NCBI RefSeq assembly: GCF_000165425.1
Contig: NW_001799022.1
Coordinates: 310,001 to 374,000 of the forward strand
DNA length: 64,000 nt
Source: Paramecium tetraurelia
Taxonomy: Eukaryota; Ciliophora; Oligohymenophorea; Peniculida; Parameciidae
Direction of reading: 5' to 3'
Part shown: positions 47,632-59,286 of the stretch, piece after piece
Numbering within the stretch: position 1 is the first letter of the stretch
Layout of the letters: each line of letters begins with the position of its first letter
Made by a program: the position numbers and the translations under genes
The notes under the pieces: model-generated
Seen by the model: only the letters and a program-made list of their open reading frames with translations
Told to the model about the DNA's origin: nothing
Databases searched by the model: none

Positions 47632-49271
47632 ATGGAATGGTTTTTGATAATTGTAACGATAGTGATGGCACTATTGTTATTATTTGTGAACTTCTACTTA
47701 CTAGTTTTATATTGTCATCGTATTTTAATGAAATCTATAAAATATAGCCGATGATAGTGGTTGGGGTTCATCATTAGTATGCAAAGTATTTGTGATTATT
47801 GGAATGACATTGACTTGGGCTTAGGTGTTGATGTTGCCATTGGATGCAGCAAATTCAAGGTAAAGAGTTTAACAAATTGAATTAGAGGACTTGGAGAAGG
47901 CTTGGATATGGATTTCTTTTGGAAGTTCATTTACATGTTGATTTTGATATTTGGAACCCTTTTTATCCCTTTCGCTCAATACTATTACGAATCAGATGAT
48001 GAGAAGTCTGTAGGCTAACGATGCTGTGCAGCTCTCTATTAACAATTATGTTTTGTGATAATAGTAGCACTTTTGCTATTTATTTCCTATGCATTTTTAC
48101 GATTTGCTGATATCCCAGTCTACATTTCAGTGAAATCCTGTGCATAGCCAACCCTCTTCTTGGATTCTGAAACCCCATTTACAGGCGTAGCAAACTCTTT
48201 GCAGGAGGATTCGGCTGACACTTTGGAATATGAAGTCAGTTTCCCTGTTTATGTGATGGCATTTATGTCTTTGTTTGGTTATTGCTTGTTCGTGCTTTTT
48301 GGGGGAGTTGGTTTAACAGCCTTGCCAGTCGATTTGATATAAGAATTTATAAATAGGCCAAAAAAATTGACAACTGCTGAGGGAAATTAGAAGAAAAGCA
48401 GTCTAAAAAGGAAAGCCTATGAATTGATTGAAGAGGGCAACAAAATTAAAGATTATTAAAAAGAGGCAGTTAATTAAGATGGATGGTGGGCCAGATATAG
48501 AGAGAAAAGAAGAGTGCGGACTCAATTTACAAGATATAAGAATGCAGTTCTATGTTTAGATAGAGATAATGAAATTTTCAAGATGGAACTCAAATATTTT
48601 GATACGAATCCGGTAGTTTGGTATTTTAAATTTGTGATTGGAGTGATATTCTGCGTTATTTCTTTCATTTGGTGGTTGCACATGTATATTATTAATTCAT
48701 ATGATTAGATTATTGTTTATAGTAATAAGAGATTCAGATGGGATATCAGCAAGTCCATTTCTGAATAAAATATTGATTGGCTTAGAAGATGGAAATGCTG
48801 GGTTTTTATGTGTCGGTATATTTGGATTCCTTTGCATATATTTATTGTGGTGCACTCAGAAGGGCAACATTAAATTTGGTCTCAGGATTCCTTTTCTATT
48901 CTCCTTGCATATAATGAAGTATGATGTTTTTGATTATCGTAGAGTGAATGAGACTTGGATGAATACTTTTCTATTTAATGTCCAACTTATGTTAATCTGT
49001 TCGGTGGCTGTTACTTAGTTTTGCACCAAAGCGTTTTCCCAGTACATTAGACTGAGCACTCTCAATAGTAAATATTTGTTTTATAGTAGTGTTGTTTAGT
49101 ACTCAAATTCAATACCTACGTTTCTTTACTTATTTATATTCTAACAATGTCTTTGAAATTATCTTACTGGTCTGGTCAGTTTTAACAATGATATATTTGC
49201 TTATCAGAAGATCAGACAAACCTAAAATGCTTAAGGAAATCGAAGAAATGTAAAAACAAGAGTTCAAATGA
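47632..49271 (+). CDS. LMBR1-family multi-pass membrane protein (LMBD1-like)
   Basis: LMBD1 is the lysosomal membrane partner in vitamin B12 export; the family has nine membrane segments. Seen here: an N-terminal anchor (WFLIIVTIVMALLLLFVNFY), GMTLTWAQVLMLPLDAANS which is the family hallmark, FWKFIYMLILIFGTLFIPFA, paired helices with FGGVGLTALPVDLI, a charged loop, then SPFLNKILIGLEDGNAGFLC, MKVNETWMNTFLFNVQLMLI and CSVAVTQFCTKAFSQYI, and the C-terminal FEIILLVWSVLTMIYLLIRR. The PFLN, MKVN.T.MNSFLFNV and SVAV.QFC..AF blocks match LMBD1 closely. Introns include 19-28 base ones; the penultimate (19 bases) restores YLRFFTYLYSNNVFE. Confidence 0.92.
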
Positions 49272-49289
49272 ATTTAATAATAATTATTA

Positions 49290-51225
49290 ATGTTTTTACT
49301 TATATTTATTTCAAAAGTATTTGGATCATGCATTTCTAGCATTGGAAATTTAATGGCAGACACCCTGACCGATCCAAAACTTGAATTAATTAAATTGGCA
49401 CCCTACATCTATTTCAGTGGCAAAGGGTATGCATTTTCATTTATTTTTAGGATCAACGATTTTGGATTCTATGAAGACTGTACAAATTAATACTAATATG
49501 CGGTCATACAATTCTTTGTTCCTACAACTCCAGCCTCTGTCAACATTGGAATTTGCTTTACTAAATAATGTTCCATCTCAGACATCAATTCCTCAATTTA
49601 AACACTGAAAAAATGGATCCTGCCAATCGCCTAAGATATATCATAGGTCTTGATTTGAAGTTATATTTCAGGTTGATCTAACCGAGTATGAACTCAAATT
49701 TCTGGATTCACAAGTCACTCCTTAGCCTTAATTTGCTACCTATATACTTATATCATGTTTGATAGGATTCCTTATGTTATAAGTATACTTCACATATTTT
49801 CATAAAAAAGACATGGAGGTTCCTCAATAGCAACTCTAATAAGAGTATGAATAAAGAGATATCTAAGAAGTGAGCACTTATTTCGATGAAGAATAATAAT
49901 TAATAAATCATGCTAATAAAACTAAATAAAATAGGAAAGGAATACAATTAAACGAATTTTATGAACTTTATCTAAATTTGGACTTAAAAGACAATTATCA
50001 AGAATGTTGTAAACCATAAGAGTCTAGATACTCATCATTAAATGGAATTCGTGTCTTAGGATTTCTTATGTGTGTTTTTGGAAACACAGGAATCTCAATG
50101 CTTTTACAATGTGATTTTTATTAAGTTTAACATTACAGCAAACATTACATCTTGTTGATAGTCTTTGGATGCATCTATTCTGTGGAAATATTTTTGTGGC
50201 TTTCTGGATTTTTCGCTGTACTTTCACTCGTTAAATTGAATTGTCTCTATTCCTTACTTTTGAGAATATGCAAAATTTGGCCATTGATGGTCCTGATCAT
50301 TCTGATTAATACACAAATAATCCCATACTTAGGAGAAGGTCCAAGATGGTTTTATATTGAGAGATATACCAAATGTGGCAAATGGTGGTAAAACATCTTA
50401 TTTATTAACAATTTCGATGATGAAAATTATTGTACGCTTTGGTTATGGCAATTATCACTGGATGTTCAGTTGACAATCTTATGTGCCATAATCATAATAT
50501 TGTATAAACGAAACAAAATGGCAGCAATAATATTGACAAGCATTCTTCTTTTAGTTTCACAATCTTATGTCATATACACATGTTTACAAAAAGAATATGG
50601 CATCCCCTACTTTGCTGTATTCACCACTGATATCTATAAGGCATTTTACTATAGACCTTGGTTTAGAGCACCACCTTATTTTGTAGGTATGCTAACAGCC
50701 TTTTTTGTGATCAATTTCAAAAGAAAATTGAAGCTTTGGTTTTAAAATACAATCCAAATTCTTGGTTTTTTGATAATCCTCTATTTAACAGTAGGTTGGT
50801 ATGATGCTATGTAATTTGGTGAAGATTTCTATCCTAAATTGTATGCACAAATTTATGAAGGAGTAATGAGAACTATCTATGCCATAGGAATCACTCTATT
50901 TGTATTGCCAAACCTATTAGGAAATAATAATATAATCTATTAATTATTAAATTACACTCCAATCAAATATGTTGTGAAATTTACCTTTGTTGGATATCTA
51001 TTACATATGTTGGTAGTTGAGGTTGTTATAGCATCATTTTACCGAAGTTTGGATTTCAATATCTAGAGTATTGGACAAGTCTATGTGGGGTGCGTTTTAA
51101 TTATTTCTGGTTTTAGTTTTATATTCAGATGGTTAATCGAATTACCAATTTAAATAAAACATTCAGTTAAAGAAAAGTCTTAATCTAAATTATATGTGTA
51201 GAAAAAGAATGTTGATTTGATTTGA
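49290..51225 (+). CDS. NRF-6-type (nose resistant to fluoxetine) acyltransferase-3 membrane protein
   Basis: Integral membrane acyltransferase-3 family with the extracellular NRF domain. Signal-like start MFLLIFISKVFGSC; NRF part with FGFYEDCTN, FFVPTTPASVNIGICFTKQC (paired cysteines). After one membrane pass and a charged loop, SLNGIRVLGFLMCVFGNTGI begins the acyltransferase core: EIFLWLSGFFAVLSLVKL, WPLMVLIILINTQIIPYLGE, YTKCGKWWQNILFINNF (family C..WW.N.L.I.N), CTLWLWQLSLDVQ, RAPPYFVGMLTAF, and LLHMLVVEVV late in the protein. Two mini-introns in the NRF part. Starts 18 bases after LMBD1 stops, which is extremely close. Natural substrate unknown; relatives act in lipid or small-molecule transport in invertebrates. 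Confidence 0.88.
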
Positions 51226-51322
51226 TCCAATTTCATTGTTATAATATTTTGTATAGAATTTACAATTAATAATTTTATATAGTATTTTCATTTACGAAAT
51301 AGCTATCCCACTTTATATTATC

Positions 51323-52214
51323 ATGTTCAAAGCAATTCTGAAGACTGTTAAACAAGAAAAGACTAAATCTTCTTTGTCTGAATAGTAGGATATTGCCCAG
51401 ATACCAAAAATTGAGGAGAAATAGTGTTAAACCAATTTCAATAGATAAATTTTAGAGTATTTGCCCTATCAAGTACCCAATTCAATTGAAGCAATATTCT
51501 ATATCAAAGAAATTCTCACTCTGCAATAATAAGAATATTTGATGAACGAAATTTATAATCAGCCTAAGAGATGGGTTGACTTACTTCATTCAAATAGAAG
51601 AGTATAGAAATATGGCGGAGATGTTAAAGATGAAGGTCTTATCAATGTAGAACTATTGCCAGACTTTTTATCTTAATTATCAGTATAGATTGATTTTAGA
51701 TTATTAGAATTTATGCTTTTTAGATGATAATACTCTAAAAATTAATCATGCCCTCATTAATGAATATGCTCCAGGCATTGGTATCCATCCTCATTTCGAT
51801 GGACCTTTATACCATAACTTTGTTAATATCTTTAGTATCAATAGCACTTGCATTTTTAAATTTAAAAAAGAAGATCAATCATTGAAACTTTTTGTAGAAC
51901 CAGGCAGTCTATTAATTTTTACTAAGCAAGCATACACAGAATGGCTTCATGGAATCAATTATCACCACGATGATACAATTTTAATGAATATCAAATACAA
52001 TTAAGTCTGTAATACAGATTTAATTAATTTCCCTCAAACCTCGCTATATCAAAACTTATAAAAAGTTGATAATGTTATTGAATATTTGAATAGTTAGCCC
52101 AATTATGAACTATGTCAAATTCAAAATGATAATTAATTCACTCATTCTTTGATTATAAGAAGATTGCTCAGAGTATCAATTACTTTAAGACATGTACCTT
52201 ATAAAAGGATATGA
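51323..52214 (+). CDS. ALKBH6: AlkB-type 2-oxoglutarate/Fe(II) dioxygenase, ALKBH6-like
   Basis: One 25-base intron. The core matches ALKBH6: NHALINEYAPGIGIHPHFDG, PLYHNFVNIFSI, LFVEPGSLLIF, YTEWLHGI and C-terminal LIIRRLLRVSITLRHV. The HxD iron pair is in HPHFD, the distal iron His in LHGI, and the RxxxxxR that grips 2-oxoglutarate in the last block, so activity is expected. The N-terminal about 50 residues are Lys/Gln-rich. An insert between the distal His and the arginine motif (about 60 residues) is longer than in animal ALKBH6. Substrate of ALKBH6 enzymes is not firmly known from sequence. Confidence 0.9.
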
Positions 52215-53033
52215 GTAAAATTAATGTTTTATTTCATTTAAATATAAGATAAATATTTATCGATGAATCATTTCTTATTATTTTTATATTATTACTAATT
52301 TTAATTTATTCTACTTCTTGTAGAATTTAGATTTGATTTCTTTGACTTCAGAGTTCATATTTCAAATACTGTGTTTTAAACCTCATAAGCTTTCTTTCTA
52401 AAATATGTAATAATCTTTGCAACTTTTCAATAAAAATTTAACATTATATTTTTCAAAGGTGCAAACTTGAGTCCATCTTATAATAATAGTGACATGAAAT
52501 TATTAAATATCACTCATACATCTAAGGGTTGTTTTCAATAAAATTAATAATAATAAGAAGATAAATATGTATTTATAATATAAATTCAATTAAAATGAGA
52601 CATCAATTGAAAATTATTAGTTTTATAATATTCCTTAGACTTTTGAGGTTTAATTCAAGAAATTTGAGAATGTTTCTACTATATTTATTGATAATATTCT
52701 AAGTTCTATTAATTAAATTATCAACCTAAGCAATATTAAAAGTAATTAATATTCAAAATCTGAATGATCATTTATGCCTATTATTAATACATTACTAATT
52801 ATATGAATATTTCAGACAATAGGCTTCAATTTTTGATTTTCAAAAAATGTTTATAGTTTATTATTAATTATTATCTAAAATAGATTATAATAGGTAACTT
52901 ATTAGAAATACTTAAGATAGCAACAAAAGAAGAGTCTAATTTTGATTAATACAAATTTAGAGAGATATTAATTTTATAAATAATTATTTTTTCTTCGTTA
53001 CAAAACTTATTTTTTATCAATAAAATTATTTAA
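52215..53033. other. Long AT-rich gap, mostly empty
   Basis: About 820 bases with only one coding-like patch (52268-52495, listed separately). The rest is low-complexity A/T sequence with no RNA gene or repeat family seen. Confidence 0.4.
52268..52495 (-). pseudogene. Short coding-like patch with an in-frame TGA
   Basis: From ATG 52495 one frame reads MSLLLQDGLKFAPLKNIM, LNFY, then TGA at 52427-52429, then KVAKIITYFRKKAYEV and, past a possible 24-base intron, a Ser/Asn/Gln-rich end at TGA 52268. The two halves share a frame and both look like protein, so this could be a decayed small gene. Alternatively a 28-base intron over the TGA gives a 38-residue peptide. Low certainty either way. Confidence 0.25.
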
Positions 53034-53660
53034 TCAGTAATACCATCCTCCTTATCTGTATTAAGATGGTCCTTATTGCATTTAAGAGTAAGGGTATCTG
53101 GGATCCACTTAGTAGTCATCAAATCTTTAATCATACAAAGGAGGTGGGAACTACCTAAGATTGTATATAATTTATTTTACGTATTATATTGAGGCATAGT
53201 CTGAGCACTTGGTTATGGTTTGAATTATGCTGGTTGCTAAGTTTGGTTAAAGGAATAGATTAAGACATGCCAACCATTTGACTTATATTTTCAATAGTAA
53301 TTACTTTGAATTCCAATACTTTGTCATCATTATTATAGTAACTGTATTGAGCATTCAACCCATTTTTATGTTCCCACATAAATACAAACCAATAAGGTCC
53401 ATACTTGCCATCTAACCTGTGCTTCACAAAATCTGCTGGATTCTTGTATTCCTGTTATGTTCTACAACTTTTATAAAATTCCAGAATGTCAATTCTCAAA
53501 GCCTCATGAATCCCATAACCTTGTTTGATAATCTAACTTATTTATGTTTGAGTACTTCTAAGTTGTCATTATCATCTTCATCAAAGCTTTTAGCTTTTTT
53601 AATACGAGGTTGCGGTTGAGCTTAATATTCTTATTGATAATATTGTGCTTGTTGATTCAT
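53034..53660 (-). CDS. Small protein with LC8-like dynein light chain domain and Pro/Gln/Tyr-rich tail
   Basis: ATG 53660: Gln-rich acidic start (MNQQAQYYQQEYQAQPQPR), a 23-base intron, then IIKQGYGIHEALRIDILEFY, NPADFVKHRLDGKYGPYWFV and VLEFKSNGWHVLIYSF. The pattern helix, helix, DFVK..LD.KYGP.W....., beta strands recalls the LC8/DYNLL fold (KKEFDKKYNPTWHCIVG). A 23-base intron after EFK and a 26-base one after YNT lead to a disordered tail, PPPLYDQRFDDYQVDPRYPY, ending QGGWYY. Dynein assignment is inference from the fold pattern; LC8-like hub proteins are also possible. Confidence 0.6.
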
Positions 53661-53847
53661 TAATTAATGTAATAATAATAACAAAGAAATTCACTTGTTT
53701 AAGAACTGCTGAAATCTATCAACTAAGTATTGCAGTTTATATACTATTCAATAGTAAAATCAATCTCTCACAAATCAGAACAAGGTATTGAATGAATTCC
53801 AATGGTTTGAATTGGATAATTAAATAAGGATTCGAGTGCATGAATTA

Positions 53848-55604
53848 ATGGAACCTCATCTTAAACTATTTCTTGATCAAAGATTCTAATATGACACGTA
53901 AATTCTACATATTAATATATAAGTCTAGCTGTTAAATTAGAAAAATACATCCAAAATTACGAAGAATTTAAGTCTCTCTATTTTCAAAATGGAAAAAGTC
54001 AATCAATTATCCAACAACTTCAGTAGCAGATGACAGAATTAGAATCTCGAATTGAATAATTGCAGTAGACAGATTAATTTACTATCAATGAGATTAATAA
54101 GAAAGTTGATTTATTATAAATTTCTAAAGATCAGCATCTTCAATAAATAACTCTTTTAGACAAAATTTAGAGTTAATCTCTTTAATCAATTGAAAACTTT
54201 AGACAGTAAAATCAACAATTTAAATAAGTATTATTAGAAAACATAGATTAAGTTAATTTATAAAATAATATAGCTGTTAATAATGTTTAAGATAAGTTAT
54301 TAGAAGTAAATCTTAGAATAGATAATTAATACAGTTATTAAAAAGATTTAACATTAAAAAATGATAGAATTTTCGAAGAATTGAGTTCTCTAAACAATAA
54401 AATGATTTAACAGATTTCATAGACATCTCATGATTAAAAAAACATTGAATTGCTCTAGTAAATAGTTCCAAAATTTGATGAATTGTTAGCTTAAGATAGA
54501 TATGTTACTAATGAGTTGCTATTAATGAAAAACAAATAATCTTATTTTGAAAATTACATTGAAAAATATTTTCCTTTATTTCTATAAGGTACTATCTCTC
54601 AAACTTTACATAATTGTTTGGATGACAATAATATTTATAGACTAGCTAAATTTGAAGAGGAGAAATTCACTCTTCTGAATACCATCATTGTTGAAGACAA
54701 AGGCACTCCAGATCTAGACAAAAAAATTCATGAATATACTGCATTTATTGAAGCATAACTTAAAAGAAACTTTTAAATACTTAAAAATAATGTCAATAAT
54801 TAATCAATTAAAAAAAATGAATAAAGTAGGGAATCTTAAAATGTTTATCCCTAATAAAAAAACAAATAAGATTTTTCAGGCATATAAAATTTATTAGAAA
54901 AAAACGAAATAGAATATTTCATACAATAAAGACTAAATGAATTTAAAAAACAAATTGATAAAAATTTTAATCAATTATCAACAACAGTTGACACATTAGA
55001 ATCAACTTACGATCTCTTACATTAAAAGATGATATCTTAATTTGAGTTAATCAAGACTTAACACAATTAATAAATTCTTTAAATCGAATAGCAACTATAA
55101 GATTTAAATGAATAATTTAGTGCTATCCCTTTATTCATTAAAGAAATTAATGATATATAATAATAGCAATAACAGAATATCAAGAAATTAAATCAATTTT
55201 AAATTTTAAATAGTGAAAAAAATTAATCAGAAAGTCAATTAAATGATTAAAGATTTACGTTAGAATAATGTTAAGATATTTTGAATGAATCGATATATTA
55301 ATTAAAAAACGAAAATGATTCTATTTATTAAGAATCTCCAATAAAAAAACTTTCATCATAACTGAATGCTGATGATAGAAAAAGTGTTCGTACAAAGACA
55401 GCATCACAAAGTGGAATGCGTAAAAGTATAAAAAGCATGTATAGTTCGAGTTAGACTAGATCTTCAAATGATAAACGAAAGTTTTATTTATTAGGTTCTA
55501 AGCTATAACAGGAAGTTTGTTAAAGTATGAATCTTTCAATTCTACAACCAAGGAAAACAAATTCGAGAATTTTATTTTAGAGCAAAGCATATGTAAAAGA
55601 TTGA
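53848..55604 (+). CDS. Long coiled-coil protein
   Basis: About 575 residues, almost entirely heptad-like helix from residue 40 to 480: KSQSIIQQLQQQMTELESRI, ENFRQQNQQFKQVLLENIDQ, LIQINEINQKV-type repeats, then a looser region and a Ser/Arg/Lys-rich tail (RKSVRTKTASQSGMRKSIKS). One 26-base intron near the start. No globular domain, so only a structural role (cytoskeleton, basal body or tether) can be suggested. The start ATG is the first in frame after an upstream TGA. Stop 55602-55604. Confidence 0.72.
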
Positions 55605-55649
55605 TTATAAAATAATAAGATTTATTAATACTTTTATAATAAAATAACT
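55605..55649. other. Short gap
   Basis: 45 bases between the coiled-coil gene and the possible minus-strand gene. Nothing seen. Confidence 0.3.
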
Positions 55650-56200
55650 TTAATTTTGTCCACTAATGTAATCTATTAATTTCTCAAGATCATTAACTTC
55701 TTTTTTGGTGGAGCTTAATGGGATTCTTATAGCTGAAATTTCCTGAGTGATATTTAATAGTATATTTGAATCTTGCTCCTTTATTGTGATGAGACTCTCA
55801 TAGTTTTTGCCATAAGAGAATTGAGTATACAATAAGAGTTCATAATATATTGTTAATATTCAAAATATTTGAAAAATTCAATGACTTATAGTAAGAGCGA
55901 GATTTGCCTTAGTAAAAATTAACTTAAGAGCTTTTCATTCAAATATTCATGTTTTCTTATTGATTATCCAAAATAGATACAGTATATATTTCATTAATGA
56001 TGGTAACTTTTTCGATTGAAAGCATTATAGTATATTATTTAGAGAGTTGATTTAATTTAGACTGAACAGATTCAACTTTGATATAAGATGCTAAAAAAAT
56101 TGGATCTGAATTAAATATTTTTCTGTTTCGATATTAATTTAAATTTGGATAGAAATGAAGATAAGTTCTTCAATATTAAAATATTCTTAAGTAAATAATT
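55650..56200 (-). CDS. Probable small gene, exon structure unresolved
   Basis: Two coding-like stretches: about 56150-55950 reads FNSDPIFLASYIKVESVQSK, LNQLSKQYTIMLSIEKVTII, NEIYTVSILDNQQENMNI; and 55832-55650 reads NYESLITIKEQDSNILLNIT, QEISAIRIPLSSTKKEVNDL, EKLIDYISGQN. The two are helical and look like one small coiled protein (similar in style to short SNARE- or BLOC-type subunits, not assignable). In between there is an in-frame TGA, and the last stretch reaches no TGA until it overlaps the neighbouring gene, so the true splice pattern is missing. The rest of the gap up to 56263 shows nothing. Confidence 0.35.
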
Positions 56201-56263
56201 AAGTACAAAACCTGTTTACGTAACACAATTTTGAGTTCCAATATAATTATTAAATATATTAAT

Positions 56264-57385
56264 ATGATAACAGATGAACCAACTGTTGAAATAACAAAAG
56301 AAGTGTTGTAAGGATTGAAGATTTAGAAAGTGTACAAAGACTTTGTAATACAATTACCTATTTAAAGCTGAAAGAAATCAATTCAATAGATTTTTCATAG
56401 AATGGATAATATTTGGTTGCTTGTGATGATCAAGTTGTAAATGTTTTTGACATTGCCAATATGAAGTATGTTATTTGAGGATGAAAATATAGAAAGATCA
56501 GGACAATGTACAATAACACTTAGGAGATTGAAATGGTGAAATTTACAAAGGATTAGAGTCATATTATTTGTGTGACAAAAAATGAGCCATGTAAGTGAGT
56601 TAGTCTATTTAAGATGAGATCTGGCATTGGGCCTTTGAGGAGAATCAAATATTGAAGAAGTTTTCTGGACACACAAAAATGTAATTGAAGTAAAATTATT
56701 AGTAAGAATTTATTAACTAGAAATTTATAATCAAATAATTCTAAGTTGCAGTTTTGATGACACTTTACGATTATGGGAGTTGAATCAACAGTAAGACACC
56801 TGTTATGCAGTGTTGGACATGAGTTCTAAACCTGATAATAGAGTAATAGGGGCTTTTGATTACAGTGGGAATTCTTTTGGTATGGCTTTTGTAGAGAAGG
56901 AGAATGGGCAATCTACAAATTGTGTCTAGTTATATTAAATTAGAAAGTTTGAATTAGGACCTTATCAAGTCAAGAAGGTATCTGGAACAACGATAACTCA
57001 ATTAAAGTTTAGTAGTGACAATCAGTTTTTATTGTGTGTTTGTTCGGATGGTCAAATATTAATTTTAGATAGTTATTTATTAAATACAGTAATTCCTTTG
57101 ATTTATTGATAGTTATTTGACATTCCAGGGAATGCTGACAGGATGAATGTCAATGTTTGTTTCACTCCAGATTCCAAATTCTTGATTACTGGTAGCAATA
57201 GTGGATACTTGTATATGATATCAATATAGAATGTGAACAAAACTCAAACTCAAAGCGGCTAGTTGATTGCCAAAGTGGAGGGACATCAAAGGAAATGCAG
57301 ACTCGTTTTGTTCAATCCAAAATATTGTTGTTTGATTAGTACTTGTAGAAATCTTGTTGTTTGGACTCCAAATCAAATATTGTGA
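56264..57385 (+). CDS. WDR82: WD-repeat protein Swd2 / WDR82
   Basis: Beta-propeller subunit of the Set1/COMPASS histone H3K4 methyltransferase and of a Pol II termination complex. The blades are in Swd2 order: INSIDFSQNGQYLVACDDQV, VNVFDIANMK; VKFTKDQSHIICVTKNEP; KKFSGHTK then ILSCSFDDTLRLWELNQQ; CVQLYQIRKFELGPYQVKKV, equivalent to the family KLYDLRSFDKGPF; LKFSSDNQFLLCVCSDGQIL; CFTPDSKFLITGSNSGYLY; and HQRKCRLVLFNPKYCCLIST with a terminal VVWTPNQIL. Six mini-introns of 23-27 bases. Length fits the family. Confidence 0.9.
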
Positions 57386-57412
57386 TTTATATAAAATAAT
57401 TAGATAATTTTA

Positions 57413-58970
57413 ATGTATTAGGATAATTCTGAGGTATATGATCAGACTCATGATAGCATTATGAGTTCATCAATAGTAACCTTGTGATTGAAGAGATCCC
57501 AGAGGAAATCGAAAATGACAAAGTTATAGTCCAAGAAGCAGCCGATGAAAATAAAATCAAGGTGATTCTTGTAATGTATGGTCACAACTACAAACTTAGG
57601 GAAACAATCAGAAACTCAAACAAGAGTTCTTAATTGCCGATAACTTCTCCACTTTTACACAAGTTCTCGTAATTTCCACCATCAATCATAATTGTTATTA
57701 CGATGATCCCTTCTTTCATTACATCCTTATGATGACCAAGGTGATTCGCAAAGCACTCAGAAGAATGTTGGTGCCCACTTGCATTAAAACCAAAGAGGAG
57801 TTTATTGTATTGTTAATCTAATTTAGAGATCAAACAAAATAATTTATTTCAATGTTTCTACCAAGATATCAACATAGGATTCATAACATCCACAGGATAA
57901 ATCAAATCTACAGCATTCATCTATGTCCATAAAACTATTCGAGAATTTGTAATCAAGAAAATTGTTATCGATCAAAAACAAGAGAGGGTTAGATTTTTAA
58001 TGCACTTTTTTAAAATTGAAAATATCATTAAGATACCATATGTGCAGTAAGATTATAAAAACTAATTCTTGAAAACTAATAAATTTAAAAATGAATTCAT
58101 TATTCTGAGTGAAGAGATAGAGACTCATCAATCCTTATTTCAAGTTTATAAATTGGTGGATGATCAAATTTACTTTGTAAAAAGAGTAATCAAATAATAG
58201 CATATTAATAGATTCATTTAAGAGCTAATTTCAGTTCTTCCTTCATGAATGTGTTCAACACCAAAGATGTCTATATCAACATAGCTAAGATTTTGGCTTC
58301 ACTTTCACATCCTAATGTTATTAGATTGTATGATTGGTGGATTGAAATATTGAATTTCTAACCTTATTTATTTATGCAGATTGAATATTGCATCTACCCT
58401 AGATATTAATGTTAGGCAAAAAATTTGTTAAGTTATTCCTATTTTTATATGAATCCTATGCCACATAAATAAAAATAGAAACACATTCAAGATATTATTT
58501 TATAAATAATTTAAGCTTTGGAGTTTCTCAAATTAAGAAAGATTCATCTAATTGACTTTAAACCTGAAAATATCATGGTGACCATTACCGTCACTGGTGA
58601 TCTATAAGTAATCATTCCTCTCTTATTTTAGGTTGTACTTGCAGACTTCAATCCTTAAATAACCAATCAAAAATAACAAAGCTATCTGGATTACACCTTT
58701 CAAGCCTTAGGCACTTTAATTTTGCATTTAATTTTAACATTCCCTGGAGATGCTACACTTAGAAACAATTATATAACCAAATTCTTGAATTCTAAATTTG
58801 AAGAATCATTTGCACTATTAGATTCCTTGGCATAAAAAGTCAAAAATAGAAATCGTGAATTTTCATTCCAACTCTATAAAAATTTGCTGTTATTGGTCAA
58901 ATCCATCGTTACAGATTCCCATTTTCATGATTTCCATGAATTGAAAACGACTATTGAAAAAATCAATTGA
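57413..58970 (+). CDS. Kinase-like protein with altered catalytic motifs (possible pseudokinase)
   Basis: The C-terminal half has kinase architecture: lysine in IYFVKR, SLSHPNVIRLYDWWIEI, hinge FMQIEYCIYP, a catalytic-loop equivalent KIHLIDFKPENIMV and, after a 24-base intron, VVLADFNPQ in place of DFG, then QALGTLILHLIL. The HRD arginine is missing and the loop has an extra residue (H-L-I-D-F-K-P-E-N); DFG reads DFN. Activity is doubtful. The N-terminal half starts MYQDNSEHYEFINSNLVIEE; the middle (about 57600-58000) allows two readings and I could not choose. The layout recalls ciliate pseudokinases; family beyond that is not clear. Stop 58968-58970. Confidence 0.65.
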
Positions 58971-59286
58971 TTTATAATTAGTATGTTATATTCTATAATT
59001 TAAAAGATTTATTCTTATCAGTATTTTGGAGAATAATTTATAAATATTAGTTTCAATCCTCAATTCAATTAATTAAATTTATAAATAAGAAGATTTTAAC
59101 CATTTGGTCTATAGGTTATTAGAAATGATGAACTAAACTTTTGACTAAACTTTTATATCTTTTGTGATCATTGACAATGATTTATCAAATTATGCAAGAA
59201 GGATCCATATCATTAATATTGTGTTTTTTAGATATAAATAAATAGAAGTAAAGGACATATAGTACATATATTTAAGTATATAAATA
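58971..59286. other. Intergenic, convergent genes
   Basis: 316 AT-rich bases between two gene ends. Nothing recognised. Confidence 0.4.

Noticed and set aside
57413-58970. eIF2-alpha kinase (PEK/GCN2) identity
   Set aside because: No RWD, HisRS-like or PEK insert is visible, and catalytic motifs are altered; only a general kinase fold can be supported.
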